Part shown: positions 49,001 through 60,200 of the stretch, one piece after another
Numbering within the stretch: the first letter of the stretch is position 1
Layout: every line of letters begins with the position of its first letter
From: Metopolophium dirhodum
Taxonomy: Eukaryota > Arthropoda > Insecta > Hemiptera > Aphididae
Assembly (NCBI RefSeq): GCF_019925205.1
Contig: NC_083565.1
Coordinates: forward strand, 17,264,241-17,328,240
Direction: 5' to 3'
Length of the DNA: 64,000 bases
Translations under genes and position numbers: made by a program
The notes under the pieces: generated by a model
Told to the model about the DNA's origin: nothing
What the model saw: the letters and a program-made list of their open reading frames with translations, nothing else
Databases searched by the model: none

Positions 49001-52000
49001 ACTCTACTCCGTATACCCGGCATGTTCTGTCTATTAGTATGAGGTCTATGAATAATATACAACTTAGGGCTGTTCTTACAATGTTTAGTATAGTTTCGGT
49101 TAACTTAAACCGGACATTGTGAGAACGGCTCTTAAAATTTATGGCAGACAACTTACAAACTGTCTGCTCATTACACATTATTTTTGGTGTTTTCTAACAG
49201 TGGCCAGGAGTTCTTAAAAAAAGCATGGGGGATCTTCTGTTCTATTGCATTTTGTCATAGAATGATACTCCATTTGAATCTAATTATTTATCTACCAATT
49301 GATTTACAGAAATAACTTAATATTAACTAATGTTCAATGTTCTAAATTGTATATATAATATATATATATTTTTTTTAGATAATCTTTTAAAATCTGCAAA
49401 ATCAGAACATCAAAATAGAAACTTCATCAGTACTCAAAAAATATGTAAAGAATTACTTACACATACACCAACAGACTTAAATGTTATATTGCTTAATGCC
49501 GAATCATTTTTCAACTGCAGGAATTATGAAAAATGTATTGATTGTTTAGAAATGGCAAACAATATTAGTCCAAATTGTTCCGAAGTTTTAAGTAACTTTG
49601 CATTAGTTTATATGAAAAAATCAGAAAATGATTTAGCAAAAGAATACTTATTTAAAGTATGTACAATAAAACCTTATTGTGTAGATGCATGGACAAATTA
49701 TGCCAATTTTTTGTTTGAGACAAATGACTTAATCACGGCTGATTTGGCTTATGAACGGGTTTTAAGTATAAAACCCGAATTATATAAAGTTCGTAATGAA
49801 TATGGAAAACTACTATTAAAATTAAACAGAGTAAAAGAGGCTAAAAAGCATTTTAAAATTGCCAACAACTGTGCGACAGAATGTCCAGATACTTTAAATA
49901 ATTTAGCAGATGTTTATTATATGATTGGTAAATATGAAAAAGCTATTTCTAAGTATAAAAAAGCTTTAGAAATAAATCCCGATCTAATGAATGCTTGTTT
50001 TTATTTGGGAAAGGCTCATCTAAGAGTTACAGAGTACCAAAACGCAGCTAATATATTTTTAAAAGCACTTAAACTAGAACCAGAAAATGTATCCGTTTTA
50101 AGAAGTCTAGCAGTTACATACTGTTTTCAAGAAAATATGTTAATGTGTGTTGAAGTATACAAAAAGTGTTTGATACTTCAACCTGAAGACATAAATTTGA
50201 ATCTAGAATTAGCTTTGATATATTTACATAACCTTGAAAATTATCAAGAAGCTATTATATATTTAAAAAAATGTATCCAGTTAAACCCAAAAAGAATAGA
50301 CCTCTTCAAGAATCTTTTTGTTGCATACCGGAAATCTAATGATCATCTAAATGCGTCTGATGCTTGCATGTCAATGGGTGATTTGTACCTGGAAAGTGAT
50401 GATCAAGAAAATGCAAGAAATGTATTCTATTGCGCGATACTTTTTAACCCTGGAAATGCATTTGCTCATTGGAAAGTGGGCCTGACTATGTATAATCTGG
50501 GACATTTGGATTTGGCTCTTACAAGGTAATAATTAATCAACACAATTCAAAGTTTAAAATATGCTCTAAAAAGACCCTCCAAATATTCTCCAGATATTCT
50601 AATAATCGAAGGGTGGGCGGGAATAACGTGCTATGTAGCAATTCGTAAATGTTAAGGAAAAACTAAAAACGAAAAATGTATTACACATTTTTTTTAATGT
50701 TATTTGGAACGCACGTAGCACGTTCTTACATATTCGACTATAACACTCTACCATTATTTTATTTTTTTGTGTAGGTACTGTATTCATTTCACTTAACAAA
50801 ATTATTTCATAAAGATTAATATTAATAAAACATGGTATTTTATTACTATAAATCACATTATTTTTTTTACATATTTTAAAATTCATACAATTTATTATCC
50901 TGGTAATGAAGTATAGAAGTCACTGAATTGTTGAGGCATATACTTGCACATGTCTAAAAGATCTTTTTTCTTTTGTTAAGACCACTGGGAATTGTAGGCT
51001 AAACAGATAAATTCTGTTGTGTTGATAATTTTAATCAAGTTTGAGGTGAAACTGGAAAAATTACTCTACTCGCGCCTTTGATATAAATTGCAGTTGGTTT
51101 TGGTGGGATATTTTGAGAATGAGTTTGAGTCATGTTTGGCTGTGTGTTTTAGTTAGAGTCATTTAGTGTAGTGAGAACTGAGTACCGGTTAGGAGTTATG
51201 AATATTTTTGATTTCTTATCCTCTGGCTTGGGGGAAAGCGATGAAGAAGATAAATTTCTTTTGCTTGAAGTTGGATTAGTTTTAGTTGTGACACGATTAT
51301 TAGACGATTGGGCCGCCATACTACGTAAACGTAATGGCAGAGTATAATAATATAATATTAGCGTATGAAAAACAGATAACGGAGCGAACGTAATGACCGT
51401 GCGTTCATGGTGAACGTTATCGCCGGACTGATATTTATTATTTATCATAATTTATTTACATGTGTTGATTATATTGTTTGTATCAAGGTATATTTTAAAT
51501 TGTAAATGTCTGCTTATTACCAATAATTAATAGAGAAACTAAGTCAATTTGAATATACAAGTTCAGAATATAATATTAATAATTCATTAATAAATGGTTC
51601 ATTATTTTTCATATTTGACACTATTAGTATACGTTTGCTGCATGCATACATTTATTTTCGGCTATTTTTTAAACGTTGGTTATTTGTAGGTATATTACAA
51701 TTGTTTTATTTGTTTTATAGACTTTAGTTTAAGATATTATACTATTGTTCTTTTCTTATCTTCTTTGTTGTTAATTTCAATTTCCCATGATAAAAACAGT
51801 ACTTGCTACTTGATTTCATTAATAGAAATAATTCTTGTAAAACGTATCTATTCAGTATAACTAATTATATCATTAATTTTTCAACAGGTATAAAAATGCG
51901 ATAGAATTAAAGCCGACGTTGGCCAATGCTTATTGTGATATTGCCATAATATATGAAGACTATGGTATTTCAGAAAAGGCCATAGATTATTATAAAATGG

Positions 52001-55000
52001 CTATACAGTTGCAACAACCTACCCATTATAACGCTTGTTTGAATTTAGCCAATATTTTATATAGATTGAATATAAATCTGAATGATGCTCTAACGTATTA
52101 CGAAAAAGCATTAGAATGTGACAATACATCTGTTGACATTTATATATATATGGGAAATATATATACGGAATTAAACATGAGTAAAGATGCATTACGTTGC
52201 TTTTATATGGCAATTCAGCATGATTCACATTGTTTAGAAGCTTACATTTATATAGGTTCTATACAAAAAGACAGTGATAATTTCACTGAAGCAATTCGTG
52301 CTTATGAATTTGTATTAAACTTAAAACCAGATCTTCCAGACGTATATTGTAATTTAGTACGATGTTTACAAACAATTTGTGACTGGTCAGACTATGATGC
52401 ACACGTGAAAAAATTACAAGAAATTGTAAACAAACAACTGAATGATGACGACATGTTGTCCTTATTACCTCACGATGCATTAATATTTCCTCTATCGATA
52501 GAAGTACAAACTAAAATTGCTTCTAAGTATGCAAAACATTGTGTTGAAAAATTGAAAAAATCAATTGAAGAACCTCAACAATTTGTTCATCCAACATCTT
52601 TAATATCTTCCAATGGAAATCTCAGGATTGGTTTTGTATCAACCAACTTTAGTAAACACCCAATAACAACAATTATGGAATCTTTGTCTAGTCTATACGA
52701 CTACCAAGTCGATGTAATTTGTTATTCTATATCTTCAAATGATAACATTCCATCCTGGTAAATATTTGATTTTAATGATTTTAGTAAATAAAAGTAAATA
52801 TGTGGTAAAGTGTTTACTGCTCTACCGTACTGTTGGTATCGAGTGGGTTTGAATAATGTTAAATTTGAATTCAATAATTATATAAAATCATTGTATACTT
52901 AAACAATATTGAGCGAAGACAGTCTATCGGCCTATATTATTAAGTATACAGTAAAACTCGCTTAAGACGCTCTTTAAGGGACCAGCTCTCTAAAACGTCT
53001 TATGCGGGAAAGCGTCTTATGCGGGAATGAAACAAAATGATGTGGTTGAAATATCGAGTTTATTTTTTTATTATTAAACATAATTTAATGAGAAATACAC
53101 TTAAAAATTAATTATAATTACGATATACATACATACTTATATTTTTGTGCTACTGAATTTAATTTAAAAAAATATTTTTGAAACAGCGAGGAGACCTACT
53201 TTTTCCAATGACGACCAACTTCAATTTATGGGTTCCGGTAGAATTTGTACATACTAAAACCGTGAGACGTTCCTTGCTCAACTTTCCACCATGGCATGTC
53301 TCATTTTTAAAAACAAAAGACTTATCTGGCATAAGCTTAAAAAACAATCCGAATTCATCAGCGTTGTATACATCGTCAGGAGCATAGTCACGCAGTAATG
53401 AAGGCAACACGTTATTTTTCCATGAAGCTATATCATCATTATTAACAGATTCAGCCTCACCTGATATTTGCCGGTACACAATGCTATGCCTACTCCGAAA
53501 TCTATCCAGCCAACCAGTCGATCCACTAAATTCGGTTAAGTTGAGACGTGCGGCAATCTCCATCGCCTTTTCCGTGATTATACCTCCATTTATTGGATAA
53601 TTTAAACTACGAGCTTGTTGAAACCACTCCAATAAAATATTTTCCAACTCTTCATACTTCCCGTGTTTTAATTTTTGTCGTTTGCTGCCACCTAACAAGC
53701 TGCTTTGTTCTATTTCATGTCTGTTTTTCAATAAAGTTCTTAAAGTGGAAGGAGGTATCCCCAGTTCATTAGCAATATCTTTTTGTTTTTTTTTCTCAGC
53801 CAATCCTTCATCGTACTTTTTCAAAATGTTGAGTTTGTCCGAAATCGTTAGCGCTTTACGTTTTATACCACTAGCCATAACGAAATTACGGTTATACACA
53901 TGCGAACGAACAGCACTTACTAAATCTCATAAGACGATGAAATACAGTAAAACTGTTATAATAAGTAATGATAAAATAGGTATAGCGATAAAATAAAACG
54001 ATAAGAACACGTATAATACTAAAAATTCTATTTTTATTTTCACAAAACTACTAAAATTTATCGTAATCTGCTGAAAAAAAGAGCGTTTTACCCGATTAGA
54101 CAGAGAAAAACTGAGCGTCTTAACAGGTGATTTTTACATTGACTAGTATAGGAAATGTCTAGGGACCGACTAAAAACAGCGTCTTATGCGGGAAAGCGTC
54201 TTAAGCGAGAGCGTCTTAAGCGAGTTTTACTGTATATTAAGTTATGATTGCTTTTAAAGTAATTTATTTTACTATTAAACATTAATAGGTTTAATTAATT
54301 TGTTGAAAAAATTGCATTTAAAAACGTCATCATTGAGTGTATAAAATAAAATAATATACTTTTAAATTTTCAAATAGGTACCTATGAATAACAAATAACT
54401 AAATTTGAACTTAAAATTTAAATATATAAAACTGTGCCTTCGTTTGATGTATCAGTTTTTCAACTAATATTATAAATACTTATGAGAAACCTTGCAAGTA
54501 TTAAATTTTCTAACTTTTCGAAACCAAAAAAAATAATTGTTATTGCCATTTATAGAAAAAAACTAATTACAATCATAATGTTCTTATGCCTATCAATAAC
54601 TCAAATGGACTCAAAATATAACTTACTGACCTTTTTCAATAAGATACTTACTACAATTTTTTATCTAAATATAAACAAAAATTAAAAATAAACTTACAAC
54701 ATTGTATTATTAACATCTGATTTCTGATTTCTCAGAAACAAATACCTATACTTTGTTTAATAAAGATAAACTAATTTCTTAAAATTCAGCCATTGTGTAG
54801 TATTAAATTATGTATATTATTTTTCTGTTTAACTTTGATAACATTTAATCAGTCACTAATAGATCACCCATTATTAATTATTGATTATAATATTAATTAT
54901 GTAAAATCTTTTCTTTTCTTTTTAATTACAGGTTAAATCTCTTTGAACACCATAAAGATTTATCACAACTGAAATTTATCGATGCTGCTAAAGTTATCAA

Positions 55001-55991
55001 TAATGATGGAATCCATATATTGGTTGACATGAGTGGTTATACCAAGGGTGCTCAAACTGAGATATTTGCTTTAAGACCAGCTCCAATTCAAGTTTCATGG
55101 CTTGGTTGTCCTAGTACTAGTTGTACAACATTCATGGATTACTTGATTACAGATAAAATATGTTCTCCTCCTGAACTTCAACATTTATATACTGAAAAAT
55201 GGGTTTATACAAATCAAACTATTTTTGTTGGGGACCACAAACAGAAGTTTTCTAATTTACCACCACGCAAAGTAGTCGTAGATAATACAAATAATATTAT
55301 GCATCAAGGCATTTATCTTAATGGAAATGATGCCAATGATTTAGTATCAGTTAAAACCACATATATTGAAGAAGAACTCACAGAATCTGTGAAATCTTAC
55401 AATAGATCAATGTTCAACTTACCAGAGAACGGGGTTGTTTTTTGTAATTTCAGTAAACTATATAAAATAGACCCATTTACTTTTCGTATGTGGCTAAATA
55501 TTTTAAATAATGTTCCTAACTCTGTACTATGGCTTCTACATTTGAATGATATTGCTGAAAATAATTTAAGAACATTTGCTGATGGTTTAAACTTTGATAC
55601 ATCACGCATCATTTTTGCTGACTTTATTCCTAAATATCAACATTTGAATCGAATCCAGTTGGCCGATATTTATTTGGATACACATTTATGCAATGGACAC
55701 ATAGCTTGCTTGGATGCAATATGGGCAGGAGTTCCAGTAATTACACTTCCGGGAGATACATATGAATCTCGTGTAACGGCATCACAATTGACTACTTTAG
55801 GAATCGCTGATACTATTGCTCAAAATGAAGAAAATTATATTGAAATTGCAATACAATTGGGGATGAACAAACTCGTTTTGGAAAATATCAGAAAAAATAT
55901 TTGGGAATTAAAAATGCATAGTGATCTATTTGATATAAATGTTTATGCAAAAGATATTATTTTAATCTTAAAAAATATGTGGAATAACTGA
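46052..55991 (+). CDS. divergent O-GlcNAc transferase (OGT-like, GT41)
   Basis: Predicted UDP-GlcNAc:protein Ser/Thr transferase acting in cytosol and nucleus. Seven exons, all GT-AG and in phase: 46052-46069, 46711-46793, 47865-48000, 48066-48084 (19 nt), 49379-50525, 51888-52757, 54932-55991; 1110 residues. Residues 1-85 are a novel N-terminus. TPR repeats fill about 90-650 (for example YMIGKYEKAISKYKKALEIN), ending in CDWSDYD, as CDWTDYD does in human OGT. The GT41 domain starts at LRIGFVSTNFSKHP (H725, human H498), continues DGIHILVDMSGYTKG (H786, human H558), FALRPAPIQVSWLG and CNFSKLYKIDP (K936, human K842), and ends CNGHIACLDAIWAGVPVITLPG. Residues regarded as catalytic are kept. The intervening domain is about 80 residues shorter than in human OGT. 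Sequence is far from canonical animal OGT, so this is likely a paralogue. A 5' UTR part (45963-46051) follows an acceptor at 45962. Confidence 0.9.
47245..47709. mobile_element. TTAA-flanked long-TIR element in an OGT-like intron
   Basis: Bounded on both sides by TTAA (47241-47244, 47710-47713). The ends read GAGGATGTGATACCC and GGGTATCACGTCCTC, and the inverted arms continue for roughly 200 bp each (CTTACAAATGTACAACATAG, CAACGCATAGGGAACAACTT), so the element is mostly palindrome. A TTAA target is the signature of piggyBac-like elements and some others. No transposase. Confidence 0.8.
48776..48832. mobile_element. solo end of the TTAA-flanked element
   Basis: TTAA followed by AAGGACGTCACACCCACATG, TGTTGTCTCTGTCTTACACA and TGTACAACATAG repeats the terminus of the element at 47245-47709; the rest is missing. 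Confidence 0.65.
49064..49134. repeat. short hairpin-forming inverted repeat
   Basis: TTAGGGCTGTTCTTACAATG on the left pairs imperfectly with CATTGTGAGAACGGCTCTTA on the right, with an inner CGGTTAACTTAAACCGG. This could be a tiny MITE or a hairpin; nothing shows transcription. It lies in the intron before the large TPR exon of the OGT-like gene. Confidence 0.45.
50940..51330 (-). pseudogene. Jockey-like ORF1 (gag-like) 5' fragment
   Basis: On the minus strand a frame beginning MAAQSSNNRVTTKTNPTSS (about 51319) continues through a Ser-rich stretch to KIFITPNRYSVLTTLND, stopping at 51149. Beyond the stop come PPKPTAIYIKGAS and, in another frame, LIKIINTTEFICLAYNSQWS. The order RYSVL, PPKPxxIYIKG, LI..I....FI is that of the N-terminal part of Jockey-group ORF1 proteins. 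Stops and a frameshift show it is broken. It sits in the intron between the two TPR-coding exons of the OGT-like gene. Confidence 0.65.
52840..52946. repeat. diverged end of a long-TIR family copy, interrupted by Tigger
   Basis: ATGTTAAATTTGAATTCAAT and GAGCGAAGACAGTCTATCGG recall the left-terminal region of the family (compare 28,800-28,860). The similarity stops at the Tigger insertion at 52949. Confidence 0.5.
52949..54232 (-). mobile_element. Tigger/pogo-type DNA transposon, 1284 bp, internally deleted
   Basis: Perfect terminal inverted repeats CAGTAAAACTCGCTTAAGAC and reverse complement, with TA target duplications at 52947-52948 and 54233-54234. Subterminal GCGTCTTATGCGGGAAAGCG occurs on both sides. 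It contains a truncated pogo-family transposase on the minus strand. It lies in the last intron of the OGT-like gene, in antisense orientation. Intact TIRs and frame up to the deletion suggest a young copy. Confidence 0.92.
53159..53878 (-). pseudogene. truncated Tigger-like transposase (CENP-B-type HTH plus start of DDE domain)
   Basis: Frame from the Met at 53878: MASGIKRKALTISDKLNILK opens the psq-type HTH (residues ~5-55, with IANELGIPPSTLRTLLKNR). A CENP-B/Tc5 HTH follows (about 65-130, LEEWFQQAR-like segment, GSTGWLDRFRSRHSIVYRQI). The DDE domain begins with VYNADEFGLFFKLMPDKSF, where the Asp of NADE is the first catalytic acid, and runs to SRSPRCFKN before a stop. The second and third catalytic acids are missing, so it cannot transpose itself. 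About 240 residues against roughly 500 for complete members. Confidence 0.92.
54235..54931 (+). other. remainder of the last OGT-like intron
   Basis: AT-rich intron ending with the acceptor TTTTTAATTACAG at 54931. No further element could be bounded. Confidence 0.7.
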
Positions 55992-57222
55992 TTAGTTATA
56001 AGATTTGTTTTACAGATTTGTCTATGGATGGATTTGGCATGTAAAAATGTATCTTTATTAAAAATCAGTTGTTTAAAATGTTAATGAGTTCCATTTCTTT
56101 TTTTTTGTAAGTTTGACTCTTAATGTTTATTGTTTTATATTTAATCTATTCTGCGATATAAATTTTAATTGGGTATTTAAATTAATATTTTGATTTGTAA
56201 AAAAATGTTATATGACATTGGTATTTCTACTAATAATAAAATTACAATAGTAATAATATTATAATCCGTAAACAATGGTAACCATTTAAATAAAAGAAAA
56301 ATATTAGTTTTTCATTATTTATTACTAAATTCATATCTAAGTATCTAACCACGAGCATTTTTGTTTTAAAAAACTGAATTATTTGCGAAACACCTAATTA
56401 AATAATATTTAAATAAATATTAGGTACCTATATAATAATTTATATTATTCACTTCACGCGCTATACCAAATTATAGTACACCGGTAGGTAGTCGGTACTC
56501 TGTACATTATTATAGTGTTCACATTTAGATTGATAAATAATCTTACCTATAAGATTATATAACAACCACACATATATGACACATGTAATGTACTAGTGTT
56601 TAATGTTTAATCATTTTAAAAACCAAACTTTGCTCCTTCAATTCATATAGAACAGAATAATAAACCACAGTTAATTATAATTGTTTTATTGTGAGAGCAA
56701 AACGCACCTACCTAATATTTATATAGGTAACATTTTATACCTATTATAAAACTAAAAACACGCGTAGCCCTATTAATTATCTCTCATCGATTATAAATAA
56801 ATAAAAGAGCAGGTTAAAGGTAGGTATGCATCGGTATAGATAAAACACCACTGCAGTAATAACAAATTATAACAATTTATGTTATAATATTTGTTACAGC
56901 CGCGGTAGGTCGTAGCTAGGTAGCGTCATACAAAACATCTTCGTGCCTATACCTACACATAATATTATTATCATTAAGTCGAATAAAAAATTATCGACTC
57001 GAGCCAATAGTGACGGAGTTCGATACAAACGCGTACCTTCTACCATTGATTTAAAATCAATGCTATTATACAGTACTACCCTACCTACGACATACCTATT
57101 GCTATATTATATCATAATATAATATTGTTTTAAAAGCACTTATTAGTACCTATATACATCGCGCGGGATACTGCAGATGAACATTATTATCGATCGACTG
57201 ATATTTACATTATAATTGCGAG
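55992..57222. other. intergenic DNA between the OGT-like gene and thymidine phosphorylase
   Basis: Starts with the presumed 3' UTR of the OGT-like gene (AATAAA-type signals near 56236 and 56291) and ends with the 5' flank of thymidine phosphorylase. AT-rich, no gene or bounded repeat. Confidence 0.55.
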
Positions 57223-60200
57223 ATGAGTATTATATCGATAATAAAAAAAAAATGCCAAAAAAACGAATTGACCGACGACGAGATCAAATTTTTCGTAAAA
57301 TGTACCGTGGATGGATGTATAGATCAATGTCAAATCGGTAAGAGCGGTTACAATATTAATCGAGTGATTATTTTAACAAAGAACTCCCATTATTTCAAAA
57401 ACTAATTACGAATTTAAAAAGGTGGATAAGTGGATGTCGCTCTGCTGTACAGTAGGTTACAAGTGGGTCATTGTAATGGATGGTGTTAAATTTGAATTCA
57501 ATGATATCAACAGATAAAATTTTATTGATATTTATAGAAAAAAAAACTAAAAAAGATGGAAATTGACAATGTCCGTAAACAGCTTAAAATAAGTTAAAAT
57601 ATTTGGAAAATGTTATGGTGTATAGGAAATGCAATTATAAATATTCAGTCCAAATTTCATGTATCTACGGTAATTTTTTTTAGAGTTACACCAAAAACCA
57701 AAATCATTTTGCGTAAAAATTCCCGTTTTTTCTTAATTTTTCTTTTGTTTTTCACGTCGCTTTTGAAAATTACTGGGAAATTTTTACTTTTGACCCCCTG
57801 AAGTACCAACTAGATTCACCTTCCTATCAGAAAAGTTACTGTTGAAGAAAATCCAAGCACTTTTACTGTCCTAAAAGGTGATGACAGACACAAAAATAAA
57901 AAAAAAATACACATTGTAAAATCAATACATTCATCGCTTCGCTCAGAATCGAAAATTAGTTTTACATGATTTTCAGTTTGTTACGAAACAAAATTTTTGA
58001 AAAAAATGATTTTATTACTTTTTATGGTTATCATTTCTTAAAGTTTTTTAGATTCTGATCGAAGCGATGAATGTATTGATTTTACAATGATGTGTTTTTT
58101 TTTATTTTTTTTTCTTATTTTAATTTTTTTAATTTTTTAATTTTAATTTTTTGAAAATATTTTGACTCTTTTTGAGCGGTTTACGGACATTGTCAGTTTT
58201 CAATTTTATTAGTTTTTTTTTCTATAAATATCAATAAAATTTTATCTGTTTAGTAAAAAAGCTTGAAAATTTAATAGAAGGCTCCTAGGTTATTGTTTCA
58301 AAGGCAGATGAAAAAAAATTAAAAATCCTTAGTCACAGTTTTTAATTATAAGCATTTAAAGTTCAAATTTTGACAAAATACGGAAAAATCACGAAAATAA
58401 GCAAATTATTTTGAGTTGAGAATTCATAAAAATTTTTCTTTTTAAATTAATATTTTAAAATGTAATATAAGATTACTCATAAGTTTGTCTACCTTTATCA
58501 AAAAAAAAATGTCAACAAGAAACTTAAATTAAATTTTTATGAGCGTCTGAAATTTATATTTTTACAACATTTGATATTCACACGATTTCTCAAGGAAACA
58601 ATTTTCTTATTTTATTGTAATTAAAAAACGAATGACTATAGATACTTTAGAATTTCACTGAATGTTTATATTAGCATTTTCTTTACACTATTAAATTTTG
58701 AAAATATTTTGACTCTTTTTGAGCTGTTTACGGACATTGTCAGTTTTCAATTTTATTAGTTTTTTTTCTATAAATATCAATAAAATTTTATTTGTTGGGT
58801 AAAAAAGCGTGAAAATTTAATATAAGGTTCCTGATATATCGTTATAATAGCAGTTGAAAAACATTAAAAATACATAGGCACAATTTTTTTTTATAAGCAT
58901 TTAAAGTTCAAATTTTGACAACATTTATCAAATTTATAATTTATTAATTATTTTGTAGTTAAAAATGTATAAAATGTTTAACTTTTATGGCTAAGGATTG
59001 AAAATTTAAAACAAGGCTCCACGTAAATAGGTTATATATAAATTACTTTATTCACAATAATATCATCAAATATACTTGGTAATATCATAGGCTGACTGAC
59101 CGTTTTCGCTCAGAATCGTTTTTCTTATACAATGATAATATTATATCATTGAATTCAAATTTAACACCATCCATTACAGTGACCCACTTGTAACCTACTG
59201 TACAGCAGAGCGATATCCACTTATCCACCTTTTTATGTTTACTTATACTAGTACACATTTCCAATTTCGGGTTGCATACTGCTTTACATCAGGTGTTTCA
59301 CTAAAAGAATAGGAGCGGTTGTGATGCGCTGAATACATTAAAATCCCTATGAAACTACATAATAGATCACCACTTCCAATCCCCATACACCACACAGGTA
59401 GTTTTAAAGAAATTATTATAATACAATTTAAATTCGTATGCGTTCAAAAATGTTAAATAATTAAAGCTAAATGCTCCAGTAAAATATTTACTTCAAATCT
59501 TTGCATACTGCAGATAATAATAATATTACCAAAATGTTGAGCCATAAAATTGTGTGTCGCGCGTTTTTTTTCTGATTTGATACTACCTACCGAGAATCAT
59601 TTAGTGTTAAAAATAATGTTGCATGACAATTTGGTGCTGGTAGTTATTTTTGCTTACATATAAAAAACTTGTTCAGTTATTAACAAAAAATGTAAATTTT
59701 GAGTAAAAATAAAAAACCATACAAACTATACAGATAGGCCTATATAAATATATAACATACCAAGTATACACATATAACTATATAAGTAATATATTCAAGA
59801 GACCAGTAGGCCATCTTTTTATTCACCCTGCACAATTATTGGTGTTAGTTATACTTAGTTACAGCCTTATAGGCAGCAATAATGTAACATGCCTAGGTGG
59901 CGAGGCGTTATTTTAACCTAGGCATACAATATGTCAATATGTCATTATAAAATATTAATTAGGTATTTTGGTATATATTCATGCAGGAGCGATGTTAATG
60001 GCCTTGTATTTAAACGACTTGACCAATGCCGAGGTCTGTAATATGACCACGGCTATGGCGAGTTCGGGCAAAATACTCAAATTTAGATCGTCTGCAATTG
60101 TCGTGGACAAGCACAGCACCGGAGGCGTCGGGGATAAAGTCTCAATTCCGCTAGTACCTGCGCTGAGTGCCACCCAAGAAGATTTTATTATACCTATGGT

